The notes under the pieces were generated by a model. The model was not told the origin of the DNA, did no database searches, and worked only from the letters and a program-made list of their open reading frames with translations. This document shows, one piece after another, positions 1 through 4,868 of a stretch of DNA of 5,344 bases (position 1 is its first letter; every line of letters begins with the position of its first letter). This DNA is from Oscillospiraceae bacterium. GTDB taxonomy: Bacteria > Bacillota_A > Clostridia > Oscillospirales > Oscillospiraceae. The stretch covers positions 1 to 5,344 of the forward strand of contig JAEDOK010000110.1 of assembly GCA_016302005.1 (NCBI GenBank). Reading direction: 5' to 3'. Both the position numbers and the translations under genes were made by a program.

Positions 1-37
1 AAAAGAAGAAGGAAAAAGAGGAAAAGAAGAAGGAAAA
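1..37 (+). repeat. Short direct repeat in a purine-only tract
   Basis: The 16-base unit AAAAGAAGAAGGAAAA occurs at 1-16 and again at 22-37, a period of 21 bases (seven codons). It encodes the Lys/Glu-rich tail of the partial gene and contains only purines on this strand. The repeat may begin before the window. It probably reflects low-complexity protein coding that expands or contracts by whole codons. Confidence 0.7.
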
Positions 38-47
38 GAAGCTCTGA
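3..47 (+). CDS. 3' end of an unidentified gene with a Lys/Glu-rich tail (partial)
   Basis: Reading from position 3 gives KKKEKEEKKKEKKL followed by TGA at 45-47. The frame was chosen because its stop lies 12 bases before a strong intrinsic terminator; the frame starting at position 2 would run through that terminator. Only 14 residues are visible, so the product cannot be named. In many Clostridia a gene for the translocase subunit YajC lies near a small membrane protein like the next gene, and a charged C-terminal tail would fit, but this is a guess from context. The tail is a two-unit heptad-length repeat (KKKEKEE / KKKEKKL). Confidence 0.55.
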   Translation, partial: KKKEKEEKKKEKKL

Positions 48-59
48 TCCTTCCACAGA

Positions 60-96
60 AAAACCTCCCGTGGCATCGCCGCGGGAGGTTTTCTTT
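60..96 (+). terminator. Intrinsic terminator of the upstream gene
   Basis: Left arm 60-70 (AAAACCTCCCG...) pairs with right arm 82-92 (CGGGAGGTTTT), giving at least 11 base pairs. The stem can extend inward through 71-74/78-81 (with one G-U pair) to a three-base loop. A T-rich run, TTTTCTTT (89-96), follows directly. This is a textbook rho-independent terminator 12 bases after the TGA at 47. Confidence 0.93.
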
Positions 97-124
97 GCGC
101 AAAATGCGGACTTGCCGGTATATC
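95..124 (+). promoter_or_regulatory. Weak candidate promoter for the small membrane protein gene
   Basis: TTGCGC (95-100) and TATATC (119-124) are separated by 18 bases. An inverted repeat, TGCCG...CGGCA (113-117/124-128), spans the -10 region and could be an operator. Both boxes are poor matches, and the -35 overlaps the tail of the preceding terminator, so confidence is low. Some promoter is expected here because the upstream gene is terminated at 60-96. Confidence 0.22.
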
Positions 125-170
125 GGCAGAGCGGCAGCATAGGCTTGTGGTAAGGGAAGGAGGGAGCCAT

Positions 171-557
171 ATGAAACGAAAAGGGAAGAGAGGGACGCGA
201 GGAGTAGCGATGCAGCTTGTCATCGCGCTGCCGCTGCTGACATTCCTTGCTGCGCTCGGTACGGCAAAGCTGATGCTCTCGGAGGCGGTCGGGCAGGAAC
301 GGGCAGGGCTATGTGTCTGTATCTATACGGCGGTGATCGCCTTTGCTGCGTGCCTGTACACTGCGGTGCGGCTGCCGCAAAAGAAGATCCTCTGGGGCCT
401 GCTCACTGCGGCAGCTTACCTTTGCCTGCTGCTGCTGGGCAATCTGCTCTTTTTCGGCGTCGGCTACGGTGACATCCTGCCGGTTGCGGGATGTGTCTTG
501 GGCGCAGGGCTGGTCGGCAGTGTTTTGGGCGCCGGAAAACGCCGTAAATATGCCTAA
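171..557 (+). CDS. Small four-helix integral membrane protein, TIGR04086-like
   Basis: The 128-residue product has a basic N-terminus (MKRKGKRGTR), four hydrophobic segments at about residues 15-36, 46-66, 73-95 and 102-120, and a basic end (GKRRKYA). Length, four helices and charge pattern match the uncharacterised TIGR04086 family of small membrane proteins of Clostridia and relatives. The function is unknown, and the family call rests on architecture and remembered similarity rather than a search. The positively charged ends suggest both termini are cytoplasmic. The ATG at 171 is preferred over a GTG at 147 because AAGGAGGG (157-164) lies six bases upstream of it, whereas the GTG would place that site inside the gene. 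A terminator separates it from the gene upstream, and a hairpin begins two bases after its TAA, so it is probably transcribed alone. Confidence 0.8.
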   Translation: MKRKGKRGTRGVAMQLVIALPLLTFLAALGTAKLMLSEAVGQERAGLCVCIYTAVIAFAACLYTAVRLPQKKILWGLLTAAAYLCLLLLGNLLFFGVGYGDILPVAGCVLGAGLVGSVLGAGKRRKYA

Positions 558-558
558 A

Positions 559-602
559 GCGATTTTGATAAATTGCAGGAAATCCTGCAAAATGAAAATC
601 GC
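559..602. repeat. Nested hairpin directly after the membrane protein gene
   Basis: Outer arms GCGATTTT (559-566) and AAAATCGC (595-602) are perfectly complementary. Inside, TTGCAGG (573-579) and CCTGCAA (584-590) form a 7-bp stem around an AAAT loop. A 6/4-base internal loop separates the two stems. It starts two bases after the TAA at 555-557. No T run follows on the plus strand, so it is not a classical intrinsic terminator; it could protect the mRNA 3' end, act as an imperfect terminator, or be a DNA site. Confidence 0.75.
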
Positions 603-643
603 AAGATTTGGGGGCATATTTATGTATAAACCACCAAATCTTG
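602..643. repeat. Second inverted repeat abutting the first
   Basis: CAAGATTTGGGGG (602-614) pairs with CCACCAAATCTTG (631-643): 12 of 13 positions match, the outer 10 perfectly, with one G/A mismatch at 612/633. The loop is 16 bases and AT-rich. It shares base 602 with the preceding hairpin, so the two could alternate or stack. No T run follows on either strand. Confidence 0.7.
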
Positions 644-689
644 AGAACGCGTTTCAAAACGGTTACAAACGCCTACAATTGGTTACGGG

Positions 690-713
690 GTTTACATAAC
701 GATGTTTACATAA
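690..713. repeat. Tandem 10-bp direct repeat GTTTACATAA
   Basis: GTTTACATAA occurs at 690-699 and at 704-713, with period 14 and a CGAT spacer. A related TTTACAAAA is at 737-745. On the minus strand the unit reads TTATGTAAAC, which matches the XerD-binding arm of the B. subtilis dif site as remembered. It also overlaps the -35 element of a weak promoter candidate, so it could instead bind an unrelated regulator. Confidence 0.7.
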
Positions 714-719
714 TATATG
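691..719 (+). promoter_or_regulatory. Weak candidate upstream promoter
   Basis: TTTACA (691-696) and TATATG (714-719) are 17 bases apart. The -35 lies in the first copy of the GTTTACATAA repeat and the -10 in the centre of the dif-like sequence, so a protein bound there would block it. The match is modest, and a much better promoter lies 68 bases downstream. Confidence 0.3.
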
Positions 720-730
720 TGCATAATGAA
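703..730 (-). other. dif-like sequence: conserved XerD arm and centre, divergent second arm
   Basis: On the minus strand this 28-base stretch has a central CATATA (719-714) followed by the arm TTATGTAAACA (713-703). Its 15 bases ATATATTATGTAAAC (718-704) are identical to part of the B. subtilis dif site as I remember it. The other arm (730-720, TTCATTATGCA) does not resemble the usual XerC arm; only about 2 of 11 positions match. It lies about 170 bases before a Xer-type recombinase gene. It could be a functional dif in a divergent system, a half-site used for autoregulation, or chance in AT-rich DNA. Confidence 0.4.
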
Positions 731-758
731 CAAATTTTTACAAAATCTCGAAAAAGTG

Positions 759-787
759 TTGAAATTCAAGCGTTTTTGCGCTATAGT
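759..787 (+). promoter_or_regulatory. Sigma-A-type promoter of the recombinase gene
   Basis: TTGAAA (759-764) and TATAGT (782-787) are separated by exactly 17 bases, each one or two changes from consensus. The -35 sits in a small palindrome, TTGAA-A-TTCAA (759-769). Transcription would begin near 794, leaving an untranslated leader of about 108 bases before the TTG at 902. Confidence 0.72.
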
Positions 788-886
788 AACAATCACAGTC
801 GCGGAAAAATTGGTAGAAATAATACTTTTCGCATAAATTGTAGCTGCCGCTTCCGCCTGACACAATATCTTGATTTTGTTCTTTGA

Positions 887-893
887 GGGGAGG
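887..893 (+). promoter_or_regulatory. Ribosome binding site that fixes the TTG start
   Basis: GGGGAGG (887-893) lies eight bases before TTG at 902. No ATG or GTG at a better distance was seen, and translation from this TTG gives the expected N-terminus of a Xer core-binding domain. Confidence 0.8.
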
Positions 894-901
894 GACGACA
901 C

Positions 902-1786
902 TTGGCTGATCTTGTTTCCGCATACGAAAACTACCTGTTGAATATTAAGCACGCCTCTGCCAACACTGTCGCCTCCTATATGCGCGATATTCGTCAGTTC
1001 CATACATACATGACCGAAACGGAGGATGCGCCGCTTGATACCTGCGACCGCGAGTGCATCTGCCGCTATACGCAGCATTTGACCAACGCCGGCAAATCTG
1101 CGGCAACGGTTGCCCGCTGCATCGCCTCGCTCAAGAGCTTTTTTGCCTATTGTGTGTCGGACGGCACCGTGAAGGATAACCCCGTGCATGACATCCCGCA
1201 GCAGAAGGCCGAAAAAAAGCTGCCGCAGATCCTGACCGGCCGCGAGGTCGAGCTGCTTTTGGAGCAGCCGAAATGCACCGACATGAAGGGCTTCCGCGAC
1301 AAGGCAATGCTGGAGACGCTGTACGCGACCGGAATGCGCGTGAGTGAGCTGATCTCGCTCAATGTCGCGGACGTCAGCCTCGCCGGCTCGTTCATCAAAT
1401 GCGAGGGCAACGGTAAATTCCGCATTATTCCGCTCTATCCCGCTGCGGTCAAAGCGCTGACGACCTACCTGACCGACATCCGCCCGAAAATGGTCGCTGG
1501 ACCTGACGAAGAAGCACTCTTTGTCAACGTCGGCGGCGAGCGGATGACCCGCCAGGGCTTCTGGAAGATCATCAAGCACTATCAGCAGACCGCGCAGATC
1601 AGCAAGGACATCACGCCGCACACCCTGCGGCACAGCTTTGCGGCGCATCTGCTGGAAAACGGCGCCGACCTGCACTCGCTGCAGGAGATGCTGGGTCACA
1701 GCGATATTTCCTCGACGCAGATCTATACGCAGGTGGTCAAGCAGAACCTCAAAACGGTCTATAACAAGGCCCATCCCCGTGCGTGA
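902..1786 (+). CDS. xerD: Site-specific tyrosine recombinase, XerD type
   Basis: The 294-residue product has the usual Xer length and two-domain plan: an N-terminal SAM-like core-binding domain (about 1-90) and a catalytic domain (about 105-285). The catalytic set is visible: R146 in ATGMRVSEL, a lysine candidate K172 in GNGKFRIIP, H240 and R243 in HTLRHSFAAH, H266 in LGHSDISSTQ and the nucleophile Y275 in IYTQV. The family cuts and rejoins DNA through a phosphotyrosine intermediate; XerC/XerD resolve chromosome dimers at dif near division. The TTG start is supported by a ribosome binding site eight bases upstream. The lysine loop is one residue shorter than the common GKGxKER form and lacks its first lysine. 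The gene stands alone between its own promoter and terminator. No phage or integron genes surround it, so a cellular Xer is more likely than an integrase; whether it is XerC, XerD or a sole recombinase cannot be settled here. A dif-like sequence lies upstream. Confidence 0.93.
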   Translation: MADLVSAYENYLLNIKHASANTVASYMRDIRQFHTYMTETEDAPLDTCDRECICRYTQHLTNAGKSAATVARCIASLKSFFAYCVSDGTVKDNPVHDIPQQKAEKKLPQILTGREVELLLEQPKCTDMKGFRDKAMLETLYATGMRVSELISLNVADVSLAGSFIKCEGNGKFRIIPLYPAAVKALTTYLTDIRPKMVAGPDEEALFVNVGGERMTRQGFWKIIKHYQQTAQISKDITPHTLRHSFAAHLLENGADLHSLQEMLGHSDISSTQIYTQVVKQNLKTVYNKAHPRA

Positions 1787-1790
1787 TGGC

Positions 1791-1806
1791 CGGCGAAGTC
1801 TCGCCG
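1791..1806 (+). repeat. Small hairpin after the recombinase stop codon
   Basis: CGGCGA (1791-1796) and TCGCCG (1801-1806) are perfectly complementary around an AGTC loop, four bases after the TGA at 1784-1786. There is no T run, and the true terminator lies just downstream. It may stabilise the transcript end. Confidence 0.5.
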
Positions 1807-1820
1807 ACTGTTCATATTCA

Positions 1821-1849
1821 GCCTGCCGCGAACTGCGGCAGGCTTCTTT
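1821..1849 (+). terminator. Intrinsic terminator of the recombinase gene
   Basis: GCCTGCCGC (1821-1829) and GCGGCAGGC (1835-1843) form a perfect 9-bp GC-rich stem around GAACT, followed by TTCTTT (1844-1849). It is 34 bases after the stop codon. Confidence 0.9.
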
Positions 1850-1858
1850 CATACATAT

Positions 1859-1884
1859 AAAAAAGCGCCCGACCCGGGCGCTTT
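1859..1884 (-). terminator. Intrinsic terminator of the convergent minus-strand gene
   Basis: AAAGCGCCC (1862-1870) and GGGCGCTTT (1876-1884) form a perfect stem, extendable by one pair to a three-base loop. On the minus strand the stem runs into six T residues (1864-1859). The TAG of the minus-strand gene is at 1896-1894, ten bases before the stem. On the plus strand it gives only TTT then C, so it mainly serves the minus strand. Confidence 0.88.
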
Positions 1885-1893
1885 CAGGCATAT

Positions 1894-2550
1894 CTATGGC
1901 GGCAGGACGAGAAGCTCTGACGCAAGCCCGACGCAGGCACGGCAGCCGTTTGCACGCGCGAGCGAGAGCTTTCGTGCGACGGTTTGCCTCGTGTCGTAGT
2001 ATTCCGCCGTCCGTCCGTTTTGCCGGTAGCGGCACATGGCATCGCGCAGCTCGCCGCTGCTCTGCGCGGCGAAGGGAAGCTGCACGGAATCGTTTCGCGG
2101 GATCAGCTCCAGCACCCAGCCGTTCGGATGGCGCTTGCCGGCCTGCGTGACAAAGTCTGTCCAGCTTGCGCAGCCCGGCGGCGTTGTTACAAGCGGCAGG
2201 AGACCGGGACAGACGGACATAAACCGCTCCGGCGCGGAAAAAAGGGGAATCTCTTTGAGCAGCGCCGCAAGAGCGCGCAGGATCGCGGCGTGCATCGGCG
2301 TGGGCTTGCGTTCAAAATCGAACAGACAGCCGTTTTTGCACAGGGAGGCGAGCTGCGCAAATGCCGCCGAGTCCGGCGTTCGTGCGGGTAGAATTGCGTC
2401 GTCGATGATCCGCAGCGCGTTGGGAACTGTCCGTTCCGGCAGGCGCAGTGTCCCGCTTTGTGTGAAGCCAAAGCCATACTGCGCGGGCAAACTGTGCGGA
2501 TCGTTCACAGATTCTTTCCAATTCGAGGCAAAATACACGGGGAAAGGCAA
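1894..2550 (-). CDS. Unassigned protein, possibly a reduced GH18-like barrel
   Basis: The 218-residue product is not recognised with confidence. The minus frame is favoured over plus-strand open frames because TTG at 2550 has AAGGAGG (2565-2559) eight bases upstream and a minus-strand terminator follows the stop at 1894. No signal peptide or membrane segment is evident, so it is probably cytoplasmic. Two places recall glycoside hydrolase family 18. NGCLFDFE (73-80) resembles the DGxDxDxE active-site strand, keeping N-G, D78 and the terminal E80 but with leucine for the first catalytic-motif aspartate. AEYYDTRQTVARKLSLAR (182-199) resembles the YxDxxSxxxK segment near the last strands. At 218 residues it is shorter than a normal GH18 barrel of about 300. 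An active hydrolase, a binding-only relative or a coincidence are all possible. It contains a PPG triplet (124-126), the kind of sequence EF-P helps translate. It stands alone between two plus-strand units. Confidence 0.78.
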   Translation of the reverse strand: MPFPVYFASNWKESVNDPHSLPAQYGFGFTQSGTLRLPERTVPNALRIIDDAILPARTPDSAAFAQLASLCKNGCLFDFERKPTPMHAAILRALAALLKEIPLFSAPERFMSVCPGLLPLVTTPPGCASWTDFVTQAGKRHPNGWVLELIPRNDSVQLPFAAQSSGELRDAMCRYRQNGRTAEYYDTRQTVARKLSLARANGCRACVGLASELLVLPP

Positions 2551-2579
2551 TAGACAAACCTCCTTTTCGGTGGTATAAT
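2551..2579 (+). promoter_or_regulatory. Extended -10 promoter of the yqeG-pepP unit
   Basis: TAGACA (2551-2556) and a consensus TATAAT (2574-2579) are 17 bases apart. TGG precedes the -10, giving the extended form TGGTATAAT (2571-2579). Transcription would start near 2586, about 32 bases before the ATG at 2618. The -35 touches the start region of the divergent minus-strand gene. Confidence 0.82.
2559..2565 (-). promoter_or_regulatory. Ribosome binding site deciding a TTG start on the minus strand
   Basis: On the minus strand AAGGAGG (2565-2559) precedes TTG at 2550 by eight bases. The same bases lie within the spacer of the plus-strand promoter at 2551-2579, so the two genes share this short stretch. 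Confidence 0.8.
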
Positions 2580-2603
2580 ACTCCGTGTAAAAAATTTATG
2601 GAG
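2575..2603 (-). promoter_or_regulatory. Possible divergent promoter of the minus-strand gene
   Basis: On the minus strand TATTAT (2580-2575) is a fair -10 element overlapping the plus-strand TATAAT by five bases. Seventeen bases upstream there is only a poor -35 (CTCCAT, 2603-2598). Transcription would begin near 2568, just before the ribosome binding site. The alternative is an unseen promoter further upstream, inside the first bases of yqeG. Confidence 0.3.
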
Positions 2604-2617
2604 CCACGGGGAGAAGT

Positions 2618-3118
2618 ATGCTATCATTCTTACCGAGATTTATTTTCCCGAAGATCACCGACATCGCGCCGGAATTTCTGGCTGAGCGCGGCATTCGCCT
2701 TCTGCTGATGGACTTTGACAACACGATGCTGCCGTATACCACCGATGTGCCGGAACAGGCGCTGCTCGACTGGCTCGGCAAACTGTGCGAGAGCGGCATC
2801 AAGCTGTGCATTGTCTCCAACAGCCACAAGACGCGTGTTCCGCAGTTTTCCGAACGTTACGGCGTCCCTTGCCAGACGCACGCGGCAAAGCCGTCGCCCA
2901 AGGGCATCCGTCTTGCCATGCAGCGCTTCGGCGCGGACAAAACGCAGACCGCCTTGGTCGGAGATCAGATATTTACCGATGTCCTCGGCGCAAATCTGGC
3001 GGGTGTGACCGCCATCGCCGTCCGATCCATACATAATCACACCATTTTGCTGAAGCTGCGCCATATTTTTGAGGTGCCGTTTTTGGCAATGGCGCATAGA
3101 AGGAGAGTAAAACCATGA
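2618..3118 (+). CDS. yqeG: YqeG-family HAD subclass IIIA phosphatase
   Basis: The 166-residue protein has the ordered HAD motifs: DFDNTMLP (32-39) with presumed nucleophile D32 and general acid D34, SNS (67-69) as motif II, K91 in AKPSP as motif III, and GDQIFTD (115-121) with D116 and D121 as metal-binding motif IV. The N-terminal LPRFIFPKITDI and the GDQIFTDVLGAN segment are typical of YqeG (TIGR01668), a family related to the yeast mitochondrial phosphatidylglycerophosphate phosphatase Gep4. A role in phosphatidylglycerol synthesis is therefore plausible but is inference. No membrane helix is obvious; the hydrophobic N-terminus could attach to the membrane surface. Length is normal. The ribosome binding site before ATG 2618 is weak (GGGGAG, 2608-2613, only four bases away). 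The TGA overlaps the ATG of the next gene (ATGA, 3115-3118), implying translational coupling. Confidence 0.92.
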   Translation: MLSFLPRFIFPKITDIAPEFLAERGIRLLLMDFDNTMLPYTTDVPEQALLDWLGKLCESGIKLCIVSNSHKTRVPQFSERYGVPCQTHAAKPSPKGIRLAMQRFGADKTQTALVGDQIFTDVLGANLAGVTAIAVRSIHNHTILLKLRHIFEVPFLAMAHRRRVKP

Positions 3119-4173
3119 AAAATCTTGAAAAATACCGCTCCGTTCTGACCGATGAGGTGCAGGGGCTGTTCCTTACCTCGCGCTACAGCCGGATGTACGC
3201 GGCGGAATTCGACATTGCCGAGGGCTATGCGATCGTCAGCAGGAACGGTGCACGTTACTTTACCGACAGCCGCTATATCGAGTCTGCGCAGAAAAACATC
3301 AAGGACTTCGAGGTGATCGACTTTGGCCGCGGCCTGTACGACCACCTGAACGCCGCCATCAAAGACTTCGGCATCACGACCCTTGGCTTTGAGGAAGCCT
3401 ACCTGACGGTCGCGGAATGCAACGCCTTCCGCGATAAGCTCACGGCGGAATTCGTGCCGTACCAGAGCGAGATCAACGCCTTCCGTGCTTCGAAGGAGCC
3501 GTGGGAGATCGACCGCATGGTCAAGGCGCAGGAGATCACCGACCGCGCATTCACCGAGGTCTGCACGCGCGTCCGCGAGGGCATGACCGAAAAGGAGCTG
3601 GCGGCGGAGCTGATCTACTGCCTGTATAAAAACGGCGGCGAGGGCCTGTCCTTCGATCCGATCGTGGTCTCCGGCCCCAACACGAGTATGCCGCACGGCG
3701 TGCCCGGTGACCGCAAGCTCCAAAAGGGCGACTTCATCACGATGGACTTCGGCGTGCTCTATCAGGGCTACTGCTCCGACATGACGCGCACGGTCGCCCT
3801 CGGCTATGCAACGGACGAGATGAAAAAGGTCTATGACACCGTCTTAAAGGCCCAGCTTGCGGGCATCGCCGTCTCCAAAGCGGGTGTGAGCGGTAAGGCG
3901 ATCGACGAAGCCGCACGCAATGTCATCAGGGAAGCGGGCTACGGCGAATATTTCGGCCACGGCTACGGACACAGCCTCGGTCTGGAGATCCACGAAAACC
4001 CGAACTGCAACCTGCGCAACGAGGATCCGATGCCGCTGCACGCGGTCGCTTCCGCGGAGCCGGGCATCTATCTGCCGGATAAATTCGGCGTTCGCATCGA
4101 GGACGTTGTCGTCTTTGAGGCCGACGGCTGCCGTGATATTACAAAAAGTCCGAAAGAATTGCTGATCCTGTGA
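3115..4173 (+). CDS. pepP: Xaa-Pro aminopeptidase, M24B family
   Basis: This 352-residue cytosolic metallopeptidase is of the short YqhT/PepQ-like type, removing an N-terminal residue that precedes proline or splitting X-Pro dipeptides. An N-terminal creatinase-like domain (about 1-125) precedes the pita-bread catalytic domain (about 130-345). All five expected metal ligands are visible: D211 in MDFG, D222 in SDMTRT, H286 in GHGYGHSLGLEIHE, E315 in AEPGIYLP and E329 in VRIEDVV. H194 (MPHG) and H293 (EIHE) fit the substrate-binding histidines. The ATG at 3115 has AAGGAG (3100-3105) nine bases upstream and overlaps the yqeG stop. Exact substrate preference (aminopeptidase or prolidase) cannot be read from sequence. 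No convincing terminator follows, so some transcripts may continue into efp, as the neighbouring order yqhT-efp in B. subtilis would suggest. Confidence 0.93.
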   Translation: MKNLEKYRSVLTDEVQGLFLTSRYSRMYAAEFDIAEGYAIVSRNGARYFTDSRYIESAQKNIKDFEVIDFGRGLYDHLNAAIKDFGITTLGFEEAYLTVAECNAFRDKLTAEFVPYQSEINAFRASKEPWEIDRMVKAQEITDRAFTEVCTRVREGMTEKELAAELIYCLYKNGGEGLSFDPIVVSGPNTSMPHGVPGDRKLQKGDFITMDFGVLYQGYCSDMTRTVALGYATDEMKKVYDTVLKAQLAGIAVSKAGVSGKAIDEAARNVIREAGYGEYFGHGYGHSLGLEIHENPNCNLRNEDPMPLHAVASAEPGIYLPDKFGVRIEDVVVFEADGCRDITKSPKELLIL

Positions 4174-4182
4174 GGATTATGC

Positions 4183-4211
4183 TTGCATTTTTCATAATTA
4201 TCGGTTAAAAT
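4183..4211 (+). promoter_or_regulatory. Promoter of the efp unit
   Basis: TTGCAT (4183-4188) and TAAAAT (4206-4211) are 17 bases apart, giving a start near 4218 and a leader of about 59 bases. A second possibility is the extended -10 TGGTATACA (4233-4241), which has no good -35. The 103 bases between genes show no riboswitch or terminator. Confidence 0.65.
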
Positions 4212-4276
4212 ATATCCGTATTATTGCCTGTATGGTATACAACAGCCCTTCAGGGGAAAAATAGGAGGACAAATAA

Positions 4277-4840
4277 ATGATTTCTGTCAGCGATTTTAGA
4301 AACGGCGTCACCTTCGACATGGACGGCAAGGTCATGCAGATCATCGAATTCCAGCACGTCAAGCCCGGCAAGGGTGCTGCGTTCGTCCGCGTCAAGATGC
4401 GCAACGTCATCACGGGCGGCGTCACCGAGACGACCTTCAACCCGAACGACAAATATCCCACCGCGTATATCGAGCGCAAGAAGATGGAGTATTCCTACAA
4501 CGACGGCGGCCTGTACTACTTCATGGACGGCGAGACCTACGAGATGGTCCCCGTGGAGGAGAGCGTGCTCGACGGCAGCTTCAAGTTCGTCAAGGAAAAC
4601 GACACCTGCACCATCCTGTCCTACAAGGGCAGCGTCTTCGGCGTCGAAGCGCCCAACTTTGTAGACCTTGAGGTCACCAAGACCGAGCCGGGCCTTGCCG
4701 GCAACACCGCCACCAACACCCTCAAGCCCGCCACCGTTGAGACCGGCGCTGAGGTCAAGGTGCCTCTGTTCATCAACGAAGGCGACAGAATTTCTATCGA
4801 CACGCGTACCGGCGAGTATCTTGGCAGAGCCAAGGCGTAA
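4277..4840 (+). CDS. efp: Translation elongation factor P
   Basis: The 187-residue length and three-domain plan are standard for EF-P: a KOW-like domain (about 1-62) and two OB folds (about 66-125 and 130-185). EF-P binds between the ribosomal P and E sites and relieves stalling on consecutive prolines. The tip of the first domain reads KPGKGAAFVR, placing K32 at the position modified in other bacteria (5-aminopentanol on Lys32 in B. subtilis, beta-lysine on Lys34 in E. coli); no modifying enzyme is encoded here. The C-terminal family signature K-x-A-x4-G-x2-V-x-V-P-x2-I-x2-G is complete at 150-169. AGGAGG (4263-4268) lies eight bases before ATG 4277. It probably has its own promoter and is followed after 28 bases by the acidic zinc-ribbon gene with no terminator between, suggesting co-transcription. 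Confidence 0.97.
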   Translation: MISVSDFRNGVTFDMDGKVMQIIEFQHVKPGKGAAFVRVKMRNVITGGVTETTFNPNDKYPTAYIERKKMEYSYNDGGLYYFMDGETYEMVPVEESVLDGSFKFVKENDTCTILSYKGSVFGVEAPNFVDLEVTKTEPGLAGNTATNTLKPATVETGAEVKVPLFINEGDRISIDTRTGEYLGRAKA

Positions 4841-4868
4841 GCGGACGCAACCGGAAAGGAGAACAATA

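Larger units (their letters stand above)
558..901. other. AT-rich intergenic control region upstream of the recombinase gene
   Basis: No convincing gene lies in these 344 bases. Positions 601-840 contain 81 G+C of 240 (about 34%), whereas a sample of the recombinase gene (1321-1380) has 37 of 60. From left to right it holds two abutting hairpins (559-602, 602-643), a GCGTTT/AAACGC inverted repeat (649-654/667-672), a tandem GTTTACATAA repeat (690-713), a dif-like sequence (703-730), a weak and a strong promoter, and a leader of about 100 bases before the TTG start at 902. In the leader, ATTGT (about 836-840) and ACAAT could pair weakly; no known riboswitch was recognised. Confidence 0.75.

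Noticed and set aside
343..699. Plus-strand open frame overlapping the membrane protein gene
   Set aside because: It is a Cys/Arg-rich frameshift shadow of 171-557 that runs through both hairpins, with no ribosome binding site.
608..886. Plus-strand open frame of 92 codons in the AT-rich gap
   Set aside because: It begins at a TTG with no ribosome binding site, overlaps the hairpin and both promoter candidates, and its translation looks random.
902..1786. Recombinase gene as a phage or integrative-element integrase
   Set aside because: No phage, conjugation or cargo genes flank it, no tRNA gene or clear attachment duplication is visible, and its length and motifs fit cellular Xer proteins.
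692..2035. Long minus-strand open frame of 447 codons opposite the recombinase gene
   Set aside because: It runs antisense through a gene with complete catalytic motifs and across both convergent terminators, shows no recognisable domain, and is explained by GC-rich codon use.
2036..2578. Plus-strand open frames opposite the 1894-2550 gene (also 1638-2150 and 1984-2391)
   Set aside because: They lack ribosome binding sites at useful distance and have Arg/Ser/Cys-rich shadow composition, whereas the minus gene has a good ribosome binding site and its own terminator.
3037..3723. Minus-strand open frame of 228 codons opposite the peptidase gene
   Set aside because: Antisense to a peptidase with all metal ligands in place; no start signals.
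4246..4256. CCCTTCAGGGG as a terminator or attenuator hairpin before efp
   Set aside because: The loop would be only two bases, the stem four, and no T run follows.
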